DNA of 64,000 bases. Source: Tyto alba (Eukaryota; Chordata; Aves; Strigiformes; Tytonidae). The stretch's first letter is position 1. The number at the start of each line of letters is the position of its first letter. Shown here piece after piece: positions 42,501 to 50,990 of this stretch. The notes beneath the pieces are model-generated. The model saw nothing but the letters and a program-made list of their open reading frames with translations, did not search any database and was not told the origin of the DNA. The stretch spans positions 25,397,819-25,461,818 of the forward strand of contig NW_024881316.1 of NCBI RefSeq assembly GCF_018691265.1, given 5' to 3'. A program made the translations under genes and the position numbers.

Positions 42501-45500
42501 AATAAATACTTTATATATAAATAAATATTATCACAATATTATACATTCTAAATAGTATCATAGTATTATATATTTTGAAATAGTATCAGCCACAGCTGGA
42601 ATATATGGGCAGTTCATACTTCATTTTCCAAGCTCTCTGTAAATGCAGTAGATATTGTTAGATTGATATAGAAGAAACTAGGGATTCTACAGTGTAACAG
42701 ATGCTTTCCTACTATACGATCTATGAAATGTTTCTTTATAAGAATCTTACAGATTCATGGAGCTTTAGGTGACTGGACAGAAAAACTGTCTAAATTGAGA
42801 TTAATTTCTCCGAGATTTCTAGCAACTGTTGTAAAAAAGTCAATCTGATATCTGAAAAAACTGATGCTGTTATTTCAACTCAAGTCTTATATGCAAAGCA
42901 ATCCAAAACTATCAACATTTTCCCCTCTCAAAATGTTAGATCTTAACGCCTTAGTAGTATACAGTTGTCTCAACTCCAAAGAAAATATTTTTTCATCTGG
43001 AAACAGTCAGAACCTACAGCAGAGATTTTTTTAAAGTAATGTTTTAAAATACTTACAAAGGCAACCTTTGCAAAATGGGTCATTACCCTTGTCCATTTAC
43101 AATATTAAAAAATAATGACTGATAACTAAGATGGTTGTCTGTAAATAGATACTTTATTTTAATATGCAACTAAACATGGAATGCATCTTAAAATGCAGTG
43201 GTTTAAAGAATATATTTAACATGAAAAAGAAAAAAACTAAGGAAGTTCAATTAAGAGCATCTTCCATTACATTAAAAATGTTAATAGATTCTGAATGCTG
43301 GAAAGATTATGAACTGGGCCGTAAAACTGAAATTTCAGAGATTCATAGAAAAATTAAGATCAGAATGGACTTTGTTTGAGTCAAAACTTACTGATCTCAA
43401 AGCTGTGAGGTCAGACCAAGTTTTTCAGGGCTTTATCCAGTTGGGTCTTGATAACCTCCAAAGGTGGAGACTGCACAATCTGTTCCTCTGCTTATCCGTC
43501 CTCATGGTGAAAATTTTTTTCCTGATACCCAGGTCAGAACCTCTCATTTCAATTTACATTCACTGCCTCTCATTCTGTGTTATACTAAGCTGTACTTTTA
43601 AAAATCAAATAGTAATAAAACAATACTCTGCTTACATTAGACTTCAAATGATATTTGAAAATAAAACCCAGGGTCGTACATTATACTTGGAACCTTTAAT
43701 ACCATTTATGTTAGAAACTGGCTTACAGAATCTTGAACTCACCTTAAAAAACAGAATATTTAACTTTGAAAGAGATTTTTGAGAAAATCTGTAATGAGCT
43801 GATCTTCTGAAACTTAAATGAATAAAGATTCATTCATTCCTAATATTTTCAAATAAGGAATAGAAAATGGGTTAGAATAATCTGTAAAACTACCAAAGAC
43901 GACTTCTGTCACAGGCAGAGAATTACGTCAGATGAAGGCTGATCTGGGGACAAGTTAATTCTCTTCACAGAGTCAGCTCTCCTTAAACAGATAGAATACC
44001 TTTGAGAAGGATGAGCTATTTTATACAGAAATGCAATCACCAAAAGAAATACTGTGGGAGCAGAGGGTTCAAGTCCTTCCAATTCAAGGTAGCACAGTAA
44101 TAGCTGTGTAATCATCTCCCCAGTTCTGTGCCCTGTGTCTCTCCCCACTGAGACTTCATCTGCACCTGTGTAAGGAGATCCAAACAGTAGCAGCCTCACC
44201 GAAAGCTTACCTTGCCAGGGAATTGAAGCAAACTTAAATAGCTGTGATGATTTAACACTAATAAGTCCAGGAAGGATGTGAAAAGGAATAGTAATTAGGA
44301 AAGTGGAAAGGGAAATTTTGAGAAATTCCTAAAATATCAACTACTAGTTGGTAATTAGTAGTGCATGTAATGCTATTATCTCTCATACATGCAAAATTGT
44401 AATGCTACATTACCATGTTGTGCTAACAGCAAAATAGGAATCAAAAACTTTTGGTTTAAACTTTTGTACTTGATTAAAAAAATAATTGCACACAATGTAT
44501 TTACATTATTAAGAAATGCATGATCTATATGACTTGTTATCTACCTGCTCTTGTTTTCTAATATAACATGAACGAAACAGTCATCTCTACAAATGTGGAG
44601 GCTGTTCATTAGAACATTGTGCTGACCATTTCTGCTCATATGAAAACATTATGCTGGAAAACAGCTTACAGTACACTGGCCAGAAAAGAACTCAACAATT
44701 TGAACAGGATATTAATTGCAATCTATTCCATCGTTATTTTGCTGATCAACTACCATTAACTTCCACATAATAATTGTTTTTCCATTCCTCACTTCTACAG
44801 GATCTACCTTAAAGGACTTACTGGGACAGCAGGCAAAATAAGTAGTATAAGCCAACCAGGAAATGATTTTAGCACAAAGGATGCAGACAATGACAAATGT
44901 ATTTGCAAATGTTCACAAATGCTAACAGGAGGTAGGAATGTTTTTTTGTTTCTCAGTCTTCCTATTTTTATTGGCACTGAAATTGTCTACGAGATAAATA
45001 GTGATAATTTTGACTTAGTAAATTTTGACTATTGAAGCCCAAAACCCAGATAGAAGCACTAGTACAGTAATTTCAAATGAAATATTCTATCATTTGACAG
45101 AGGTCAGGTAAAGTAAAACAAGAGAAGTTAAACCTGGAGGGAAAAAGGTCTCTAAACTTGGGGTACAAGGAAGTCTGTAATTGTGGAACTAATCAGGGAG
45201 ACAGCAGATTGTTCTTTCAAGGAATGAGATAACATTCAGAGATCAAAACACTTAACTCCCCCCAAAAAAACTGCTTCAGAGATTCAGTTAGTGAAATGGC
45301 TCCTGATTCTTTAGGTGCAAACCCTTTCCCCAACTATCCAGAGGAGAAGAAAACCCCCAAAAGCTGCTGTATACTGTACATGCCACAGAAGGGTGCAAGT
45401 ATTTAATTTTTCAATATAATTATGAATTGGCAAAGATATACCACATACATGAGATATCTACATTTTTCTAACAATTATTCACTAGTTATTGGACTTTTAG

Positions 45501-46475
45501 GTGGTATTTTTACCTTGAACCACACAAGCCGTTCTATCATTTGTCAATCTAGAATTCCCCATTCTGAAATGTAAACAACTGCTTTGTAAATTTGACTTCT
45601 CTTATCTCTTAAGCAATGGTTCATTTCCCTATAGCACAAGTTGCAAGACAAAAGACAGCTTCAGTTTATCCAAAAGGATAATTGGACTACTGCCCTGCAA
45701 AACAGAACACACACGTTATCGCCATCATAACAGAAGTATAAAAATATTATCTTATTAATAAAAATAAATTTTCCTTTTGACCCACCAACAGGTCAGGACC
45801 ATAAGGATACAAAATAAGTTTGGGTTGCTGTCTCCTTTTCCTTCTTACCAAGTTTCAGCACAGAGATTTTGAACTGATCTGCATGGAGAACTGAAACAGA
45901 TAACTGAATTAATTCTCTAAAGAGAATTAAAAAAGAAGTTCAAATCTGTGAAGAACAGGAATTTACCAAAGAGCAGATAAAAACCAAAGGCGACTCAAGT
46001 ATCATTGCAGTTCACATTAAGTTCTGCCCTCAGACTGTCAGCAATAATGTTTGATATTGATAATAAATTAAGCTTGTTTGAATACCTTCCCTTCTCAATT
46101 TTAAACTACAGTGTATTACACAAGCTTCAAGAACATGTAGTTAATACACAAATACATTTCTTTTCTGAGTTGGAGGCCAGTATTTTATACTGACAGTTCC
46201 AAATTGTAAGAATGAAAAACTGGGTTTAGATTCTTTCTCGTGTCAGGACAAGAAAATGTTCTTACATACTATTTTGAAAATTACCTCCGCTAATGTCTGT
46301 TTTCTGTCTTGCAGGATGGTGGTTTGATGCATGTGGTCCTTCTAACCTCAATGGAATGTATTACCCATTACGGCAGAACAACAACAAGTTCAATGGTATC
46401 AAGTGGTACTACTGGAAAGGCTCGGGATACTCTCTCAAAGCCACAACTATGATGATTCGACCAGCAGATTTCTAA
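3266..46475 (+). CDS. ANGPT2: Angiopoietin-2, complete nine-exon gene
   Basis: Secreted ligand of the endothelial receptor kinase TIE2; it usually opposes ANGPT1 and regulates vessel remodelling, permeability and lymphatics. Joined exons (3266-3550, 25469-25624, 27742-27863, 29451-29683, 31985-32112, 41047-41148, 41636-41802, 44801-44931, 46315-46475) total 1485 nt, or 494 residues plus stop, against 496 in human. Visible parts: hydrophobic signal peptide (about 1-18), Cys41 and Cys53 of the superclustering region, coiled coil (about 80-255), linker (about 256-275), and fibrinogen-like domain (about 276-494) with Cys282/Cys311, the acidic calcium loop Asp427-Asp429 before C-I-C-K-C, Cys448, and the C-terminus ending R-P-A-D-F. 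N-X-S/T sequons occur at residues 88, 118, 132 and 150 and in the V-N-N-S stretch of exon 4. All eight introns are GT-AG and exon sizes match the human gene as I know it. ANGPT1 and ANGPT4 are excluded by sequence. Confidence 0.98.
3551..25468 (+). other. ANGPT2 intron 1 (about 21.9 kb)
   Basis: GT-AG intron with a long pyrimidine-rich acceptor ending CCATGTAG. It contains one short CR1 fragment (9254-9475), an 11-bp-stem inverted repeat (9612-9641), and scattered poly(T)/poly(A) tracts (for example 3618-3650, 15021-15038, 17588-17602, 21891-21909, 23036-23074). No other element or coding exon is recognisable. The small open frames in it have no family features and are rejected. First introns often hold enhancers, but none can be asserted from single-sequence reading. 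Confidence 0.85.
9254..9475 (-). mobile_element. CR1 LINE 3'-end fragment
   Basis: The + strand reads as the familiar reverse complement of an avian CR1 3' end: an AGAATCGTGGAGTCACAGAA-type tail, then GGTTTGGGTTGGAAGGGA, then a segment with GTTGCTCAAAGCCCCATCCA and CTGGGCAACCTCTTCCAGTG. The element therefore points left, antisense to ANGPT2. Only the 3' UTR and the last part of the pol frame remain, as is typical of 5'-truncated CR1 copies. Confidence 0.9.
25469..25624 (+). CDS. ANGPT2: ANGPT2 coding exon 2
   Basis: This 156-nt exon encodes residues 96-147 of the coiled coil, from L-E-N-Y-I-Q-D to D-V-E-A-Q, with sequons at Asn118 and Asn132. Acceptor CCATGTAG|CTTGAG and donor CAA|GTAAGT are canonical. 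Both junctions are phase 0, so skipping this exon would keep the frame. Confidence 0.98.
25625..27741 (+). other. ANGPT2 intron 2
   Basis: GT-AG intron of about 2.1 kb, AT-rich. No repeat element or coding exon was recognised in it. Confidence 0.9.
27742..27863 (+). CDS. ANGPT2: ANGPT2 coding exon 3
   Basis: This 122-nt exon encodes residues 148-187 plus two bases of codon 188. It starts V-L-N-Q-T-T-R, with the sequon at Asn150, and continues through heptad-like coiled-coil sequence to Q-E-K-N. Acceptor TTTATTTAG and donor AACAG|GTAAGT; the split codon AG|C gives serine. Confidence 0.97.
27864..29450 (+). other. ANGPT2 intron 3
   Basis: GT-AG intron of about 1.6 kb with acceptor CTTTTATTTAG. 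It is AT-rich and contains no recognised element. Confidence 0.9.
29451..29683 (+). CDS. ANGPT2: ANGPT2 coding exon 4
   Basis: This 233-nt exon completes Ser188 and encodes the C-terminal half of the coiled coil ([28 protein letters not shown]) to the start of the linker (S-T-P-N). The donor is AACT|GTAAGT, leaving one base of codon 266. The apparent continuation C-K-stop is intron read-through. Confidence 0.97.
29684..31984 (+). other. ANGPT2 intron 4
   Basis: GT-AG intron of about 2.3 kb. It holds poly(T) tracts near 29775-29795 and 29826-29836 and a 9-bp-stem inverted repeat at 31425-31444. No element or exon was recognised. Confidence 0.88.
31985..32112 (+). CDS. ANGPT2: ANGPT2 coding exon 5
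   Basis: This 128-nt exon finishes Ser266 and encodes the short linker (K-N-N-F-I-A-K-E-E) and the start of the fibrinogen-like domain, including D-C-A-E with Cys282, ending Q-E-K-K. The linker differs from the human one, as expected for a fast-evolving segment. The human N-S-T sequon near the end of this exon is absent (S-N-T-V here). Donor AAG|GTAGGA, phase 0. Confidence 0.96.
35814..36800 (-). mobile_element. CR1 LINE, 5'-truncated, carrying reverse-transcriptase C-terminus
   Basis: On the minus strand, one frame runs from 36798 to 35887 (about 304 codons) with a single internal TGA near 36412-36414. The first part carries the catalytic A-D-D motif, with V in place of the usual F/Y before it (K-V-A-D-D-T-K-L), and V-L-V-D-N-K-L. 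The second part carries [12 protein letters not shown] and L-E-R-V-Q-R-R-A, which are hallmarks of the CR1/jockey pol C-terminus. The RT palm upstream of A-D-D is largely missing and the join looks deleted. The 3' tail lies near 35814-35840. The element is antisense to ANGPT2, in intron 5, and cannot be active. Confidence 0.95.
39395..39550. repeat. T-rich low-complexity tract in ANGPT2 intron 5
   Basis: About 155 bp composed of T runs with TTTG, TTTA and TG units. Read on the minus strand it is A-rich and could be the expanded tail of a retroposed sequence, though no body is recognisable. It ends in AATTTAG, which resembles a splice acceptor. Confidence 0.88.
41047..41148 (+). CDS. ANGPT2: ANGPT2 coding exon 6
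   Basis: This 102-nt exon encodes residues 309-342 of the fibrinogen-like domain: A-Y-C-D-M-E with Cys311, [14 protein letters not shown], and W-K-E-Y-K-M. Human has V at the final residue. Acceptor TGGTAG and donor ATG|GTAAAC; both junctions are phase 0. Confidence 0.97.
41149..41635 (+). other. ANGPT2 intron 6
   Basis: The shortest intron of the gene (487 bp), GT-AG, with acceptor GAATTACAG. Nothing else was recognised in it. Confidence 0.92.
41636..41802 (+). CDS. ANGPT2: ANGPT2 coding exon 7
   Basis: This 167-nt exon encodes residues 343-397 plus two bases: [31 protein letters not shown] and S-E-E-L-K-Y, the core of the fibrinogen-like fold. Donor TACAG|GTAAGC; the split codon AG|G gives Arg398. 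Confidence 0.98.
43338..43590 (-). mobile_element. CR1 LINE 3'-end fragment
   Basis: The + strand shows the reverse complement of a CR1 terminus: GATTCATAGAA near the 3' end, then GCTTTATCCAGTTGGGTCTT, GGAGACTGCACAATCTGTTC and TCCTCATGGTGAAAATTTTT. It is oriented leftward, antisense to ANGPT2, and clearly diverged. The open frames overlapping 43164-43782 come from this element and are not genes. Confidence 0.85.
44040..44180 (+). mobile_element. Probable CORE-SINE / MIR relic
   Basis: A pol III B-box-like GGTTCAAGTCC (44066-44076) is followed about 20 bp later by AGTAATAGCTGTGTAATCAT, resembling the core segment shared by MIR and other CORE-SINEs, and then by CTGAGACTTCATCTGCACCTG, resembling the MIR segment after the core. 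Order and spacing fit MIR. The copy is old and diverged, so RepeatMasker confirmation is needed. Confidence 0.5.
44801..44931 (+). CDS. ANGPT2: ANGPT2 coding exon 8
   Basis: This 131-nt exon encodes residues 398-441: [21 protein letters not shown], then the calcium loop with Asp427 and Asp429 and the C-I-C-K-C cysteines (431, 433, 435), ending M-L-T-G. Donor GGAG|GTAGGA; the last G begins Gly442. Confidence 0.98.
44932..46314 (+). other. ANGPT2 intron 8
   Basis: GT-AG intron of about 1.4 kb with acceptor TCTTGCAG. No repeat or exon was recognised. Confidence 0.9.
46315..46475 (+). CDS. ANGPT2: ANGPT2 terminal coding exon 9
   Basis: This exon encodes residues 442-494 and the TAA stop at 46473-46475. 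It contains [13 protein letters not shown] with Cys448, the receptor-contacting loop Y-Y-P-L-R (457-461), [17 protein letters not shown] and the C-terminus R-P-A-D-F. The loop carries Leu460 where human ANGPT2 has Gln. Confidence 0.98.
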
Positions 46476-46720
46476 GTGATTTTGCATTATGTGAATTACT
46501 TATTGTATAGTCTTCAAAGACTTCATTTGCCAAGCATATAAACACACATCTGCAACTTGTGTCATTTTCAAGCCCAGAAAATATGCGCTAGTGTTCTAAA
46601 GGGATCAATTCAGTACAATTCCTGAATTGCAATAGCCTTGATCAGCTAAAGCTCATATCATTCAACCATGCACAGTCTAAAGCATCAACGTGATGTAACA
46701 GTGATTCGGCCAAACAACTG

Positions 46721-46726
46721 AATAAA
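46721..46726 (+). promoter_or_regulatory. Candidate proximal poly(A) signal of ANGPT2
   Basis: A canonical AATAAA about 245 bp after the stop codon. Use would give a short 3' UTR isoform lacking most of the AU-rich sequence. Confidence 0.35.
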
Positions 46727-47477
46727 AGAACATCCAAGAAACTGTCAGACAACTTAAAGACTCTGTTTTACTGATCATTTATGTTATGTATGTGTTAGTA
46801 AATAACTGGAACTGTGAAAAATACCTAAAATAGTTTTAGAAATAGGCATTTTGCCTCATCACTGAACTTTAAACATTACTCTAATATAAAACACTTAACT
46901 AGATCTAGAACTATTTCTTTCTCTGTGTCATGTTTGCCTTTTATGTACATAAAGAATACTGTCTTGTAATTAGCTCAATACTATAGGTTGAGTACATTCT
47001 TCCCCCCCATAGTCTTCTAAACAACTTCATACACTTATTCAGGGATTTTTTTCCAGTATTCTGTAGTACATTATTTAACAGAGAACAAATAGCATTTAAG
47101 TACTTTGCATTTAGTGTACAAAAATCACCATTTCTTTCAGTTTGTACTTATTACATTCACTATCTTTAAGTTACATAAATCCCTGCAAATTACAATATAG
47201 TATGTATTTCTTTATATTTTTATGAAGATTGCACTTTTTTTTTTCATGTCATTTACCTGTAAAATAACTGATCAGTATTTTATAAACTGAGACAACGGCA
47301 TTAACACCAGATGTCCGGTTGTCTATGACAATCAGTTATCACCTGGTGCTGTAGTACATCTATACTTTTTGTAAAATAACCTAACTGAAAAATATATGCA
47401 TGTACTTTGATACAATTAAATTTATGCTTATGACTCAAGATACAAATTACTACATTTTAAAAATTGGGGGAAAAAAA

Positions 47478-47483
47478 AATAAA
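47478..47483 (+). promoter_or_regulatory. Candidate distal poly(A) signal of ANGPT2
   Basis: A canonical AATAAA about 1.0 kb after the stop, directly after an A run. A T-containing stretch with TTTTCAGT and GGTT follows within 50 bp. It competes with the hexamer at 47588. Confidence 0.4.
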
Positions 47484-47587
47484 ACTGAAAGTTATCTATG
47501 GTCATACTGCTGGGTTCTTTTCAGTAAGGTTAGGACTTCTCCCTAGGAATTCTCCATAGGTAAGTCCTCAGTGTATGCCACAATGTG

Positions 47588-47593
47588 AATAAA
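47588..47593 (+). promoter_or_regulatory. Candidate distal poly(A) signal of ANGPT2
   Basis: A canonical AATAAA followed after about 13 bp by the G/T-rich GGGTGATTTTTGCTTTTT, which fits a downstream element. It is the best-formed end signal of the three. Confidence 0.45.
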
Positions 47594-48216
47594 TTACTGG
47601 GTGATTTTTGCTTTTTAACAAATTTTATTACTATATGGTTTAAAATTGTGTACTGAACACTGCAGTTCAGATTGAGAAGATATTTCTTGATAAATCACAC
47701 AAAATACTTCTGTGGAGATTTTTCCCCCGATTAGGTTTTAATTCTCATGCTTACTCTTTGCCTTAAAGTAATATTTTTGTAAACTTTTAATTACAGCAGA
47801 TGACTGAATTAGTTACAAGGTAAGAACATATCTGATACAAAACCAAAACAAAAACCCCAGGCACAACATATTTGGAGGCTTTATTAACAAAAAGGTATTG
47901 TATCTTAACAATAGTAAATGATTTTAAGAAAGAGAGAAGAGCAAACTCTTCATTTTATACTGACAGTCATTAAAGCTGCTGTCAGAGTACCCCACCACTA
48001 TTCTTCACTAAAAATGTGTGTCAGCATTACTAACGGGTAGCAGAGACAAAAAATGCTTCTAATATTACTTCATGATCTGATTTGAAATAAACCTAGTGAA
48101 TGTAAATTAACAGTCATAATCTGAAGAGTTGCATAAAATAATCTCAATGTATTTAAGATTAGTGTTTAGTATCTTGTTTCTCCGAGAGAACTTGTAAGGA
48201 TATACATATCCCAAAC

Positions 48217-48253
48217 TAAAAAAAAAAAAAAGAAAAAAAAAAAGAAAAAAAAA
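48217..48253. repeat. A-rich low-complexity tract
   Basis: A runs separated by single G residues over 37 bp. It is simple sequence, with no element attached. Confidence 0.85.
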
Positions 48254-48359
48254 CTTCACAAAATTACTTTCATTAATTTCTAAGAAATGTCTTAAAAAGC
48301 ACGTCTAGCAGACAGTCGCCAAGCTAGTAAAGGAGCTAGACATACCAAGAAGCACACAG

Positions 48360-48675
48360 CTTAACAAGAGAGGCCAAGAAAGCTGGCCTTTTTCAGCCTG
48401 GAGAAGAGAAGAGGATGGGGAGACTTTACTGCTGTCTACCACCGCCTGATTGAGGACACAGGGAAGACAGAGCCAGACCCTTTTTGGAGGTGCACCACAG
48501 TGGGACAAAGGACAGGGACAAGAGGCACCAAACACAAGATGGAGTTGGGGAAATTGGATTTTCATTTAATTTATTAATTTATTACCACGAGGGTAGACTG
48601 GAAAAGTCCCTTGGAGCAGAGCACTGAGCTAGACAACCTTCAGAGGTCCCTTTTAATCTAAAATATTTTATTATT
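48360..48675 (+). mobile_element. CR1 LINE 3'-end fragment with internal deletion
   Basis: The + strand reads in CR1 sense: AGAGAGGCCAAGAAAGCTGG, TTTTTCAGCCTGGAGAAGAG, TTGGAGGTGCACCACAGTGG, GGACAAGAGGCACCAAACAC, then the terminal CAACCTTCAGAGGTCCCTTT and an AT-rich tail. The expected stretch between the K-L-G-K-L-D part and the tail is shortened. It is the only CR1 piece in the window on the ANGPT2 strand and lies downstream of its 3' UTR. The minus-strand open frame overlapping it is spurious. Confidence 0.88.
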
Positions 48676-48777
48676 TGAAATATAATAGAAATGTATTTCC
48701 TGCTTCACTGCATTTAGCCAGACAACTAAAGAAAATATGCCCAATATCTGAGATAGTAATATCTGGCCCAGTAATGT

Positions 48778-48810
48778 AAAAAAAGAAAACAAAAAACAAA
48801 AACAACAACA
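48778..48810. repeat. A-rich (AAAAC/AAC)n tract
   Basis: Thirty-three bases of A with spaced C and G residues. It is simple sequence only. Confidence 0.75.
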
Positions 48811-50912
48811 GATTCTTAAAAAAAATTCTTAAAAACCACAATGGAATCTGGCACAGGATGAATGCTCAACCTGGCAAAGGAAAATAGTACTAATTGCTGG
48901 TTGACATTAACTCTCATTATTTTAGTAAGAAAACACTATATGACAAGAATAATTAAATTGCACGGCTACTGTTGATTTGCTGGAAAAAAGTCTTTACAGC
49001 GTGATTGAAGATATTGATGTAGACATTGAACAGAACAATAATTTAGTGACATTGTTAAGTTTTTTTGGAAAATGGAGTAATTTATCAACATCATGTAAAA
49101 TTTTAGAGTGAATATGTTTTTAAATGACATTTTATCTAAATGAAATAGGATGGCTTAAACTGTAAGCACCAAAGTGAAATGAGAAGAGGACATTTTGGAA
49201 GGAATGTAGTAATAGGAAGAAGAAAGCTGCAACAACTGCTTTGGACTTGGTACAAACAGTTAAAACGTAACAGCAAGATAACCCCTTCTTTTAATTCCTT
49301 CCTGTAATCAAATAAACAGTATATAAAACTAGAATGCACTTCTATTTTCTCTAAATACATCTTAGGAAATGGAAAAAAATTCCTAGGAAGCAAAAATAAT
49401 AAGAAAAGAAAGGGAATATAAACACCATTCATGCTCAAATAATAACAGTATCTTTTAAAATAAGATTATCTGTTACAGTAGGAAACCAGAATGACTCAAG
49501 AAGAGAATGATTGGAATGGTAATGGAAATATCACCTTGGACACTACTTTGTTCCTCTGCAAGAGGTACACACTACAAACAGAAGTGATTCAGGTTCTCAG
49601 CACAACCATAATCTCCCTCAGTTTTATCTTCTCACCATCTCTCAAGCCCTCCTTACTTCTGCTTCAGGAATAAAAACTGCAAACAGCATCTAAAAGACAA
49701 TCCCAGCAGGAATCTCTTCCAAAGAATGCTATGTACCTTGTTACTGATAGCACACTTGGTTATTAAACAAGGTAGTCTGAGAAGAAACAGAAAACTCAAA
49801 GCAGCTTCATCTGAAGCACTGTGTTCTTTTTTTATATACATACAGAGAACGGGGAAAAAAACCCCATTCTTCTTACTTATTTTTCACATTAAGTTTTACC
49901 ATTCTTAATGTATTTGCTATATAAAAAACTCTACTTCCTCCTTTTAGAAAAAATGCTACATTTTAATGGATGATTAATTTCTTTGGGTTTATTTCAGAAT
50001 AACTGTTACAGTTTCCCTACACATAGTGAACATACAATTTATAATCATGAAATAAAATCTTAATCTTGAACTTGCAAATTCACATAAATTATAGAACTAG
50101 AATGTTAAAAATATGTTCTTAACAGTTAATAAAATTATAGCAAAAATAAAGTTCAAACCCCATTAAATGTTCTTTCTTCAAAGCCCATATGAAACTTTGA
50201 GAAATAAGCAGCAGATAATATATTCAACTAGCTGCTACTATACAAGAGAAATTGTGAAACCTTTTTTGGAAAAACTTACAAAGTGATTGACTAGTAACCT
50301 GCTAGAATTCTACCTGTTTTAAAACAAAAATAAAATTACTGTTTAATCAATTACAACTCATGGAGTACAGATATACTTGGGTCTGTACAGACATGCCATG
50401 CTTCCACATACATACTTTTGCACTAATTCACAATTCAGTACTTGAGAATGATCATTAATGGCAGAAAAAATACTTAATTTCACCTAATTAGTAGTTTTAG
50501 AAGCACAGAGTAATTTTCCATTGACAAAGTAATTTCTCTACTGAAAATACTGAGTCTGTGACCTGAATAATCTTTTTGTTAGGTGATAACATGCCTCGCC
50601 AGTTTACATACCAGCATAGATAGAAAGAAAATATAACACAAATAAATTAAAGGACATTTATACTTAAATAAGAAGCTAGCTTATATTCAGCTGTTAATTG
50701 GTGAATCAATTTTTTGCATTTTCCATGCATTTCTAAGTTTTTGCACGCACTTCAAGAAGTAGTGGATGGAGAAAGTAACTCCTTACAGTATTTCCTTTAA
50801 AAAAAATGTTTTTTCTGGTAGGCTTTCCTGTTCACAAGACCTATATAAAGGGCCAATCATTTTCCAGATAAACAAAAGAAAGTTCACAAGCTTAAAGGGC
50901 CATTAAACTTAC

Positions 50913-50990
50913 AGGAGCTGCAGGGAAGCTGGATGCAAGCTCATATGGTTCCTCTGAGATCCAGTGGCCCAATTCCAAAGACGACAGAAC
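50913..50990 (-). CDS. MCPH1: MCPH1 coding exon, end of second BRCT domain
   Basis: This 78-nt exon (26 codons) encodes [18 protein letters not shown] and ends F-P-A-A-P. On the minus strand it sits between acceptor TTATTTTAG (ending at 50991) and donor CCT|GTAAGT. Both junctions are phase 0. Human has V-L-W-S and E-P-F-E-L at the matching places. Confidence 0.94.

Larger units (their letters stand above)
41803..44800 (+). other. ANGPT2 intron 7
   Basis: GT-AG intron of about 3.0 kb with acceptor ACTTCTACAG. It contains an AT-rich stretch (about 42484-42580), a CR1 fragment (43338-43590) and a probable CORE-SINE/MIR relic (44040-44180). Confidence 0.88.
46476..47600 (+). other. ANGPT2 3' UTR (approximate end)
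   Basis: AU-rich sequence after the stop, with ATTTA-type motifs and three AATAAA hexamers at 46721-46726, 47478-47483 and 47588-47593. The last two lie close together, and U/GU-rich sequence follows the last one, so cleavage at about 47500-47620 is the most likely main end. A small hairpin lies at 47305-47348. The end is a prediction. Confidence 0.55.
47600..50912. other. MCPH1 intron between its last visible exon and ANGPT2
   Basis: AT-rich intronic DNA of MCPH1, transcribed leftward, between the ANGPT2 3' end and the MCPH1 exon at 50913. It contains A-rich tracts at 48217-48253 and 48778-48810 and one + strand CR1 fragment. No other element or exon was recognised. Confidence 0.75.

Noticed and set aside
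43164..43782. Two + strand open frames in ANGPT2 intron 7
   Set aside because: They overlap a CR1 fragment read in antisense and have no protein features.
44066..44076. tRNA-like B-box GGTTCAAGTCC considered as a tRNA gene
   Set aside because: No acceptor-stem or anticodon-arm pairing is visible around it; the following sequence fits a CORE-SINE relic better.
3266..46475. Possibility that the gene is ANGPT1 or ANGPT4
   Set aside because: The coiled coil, the exon 5 linker, Y-Y-P-L-R (not the ANGPT1 T-A-G form) and the MCPH1 linkage all identify ANGPT2.
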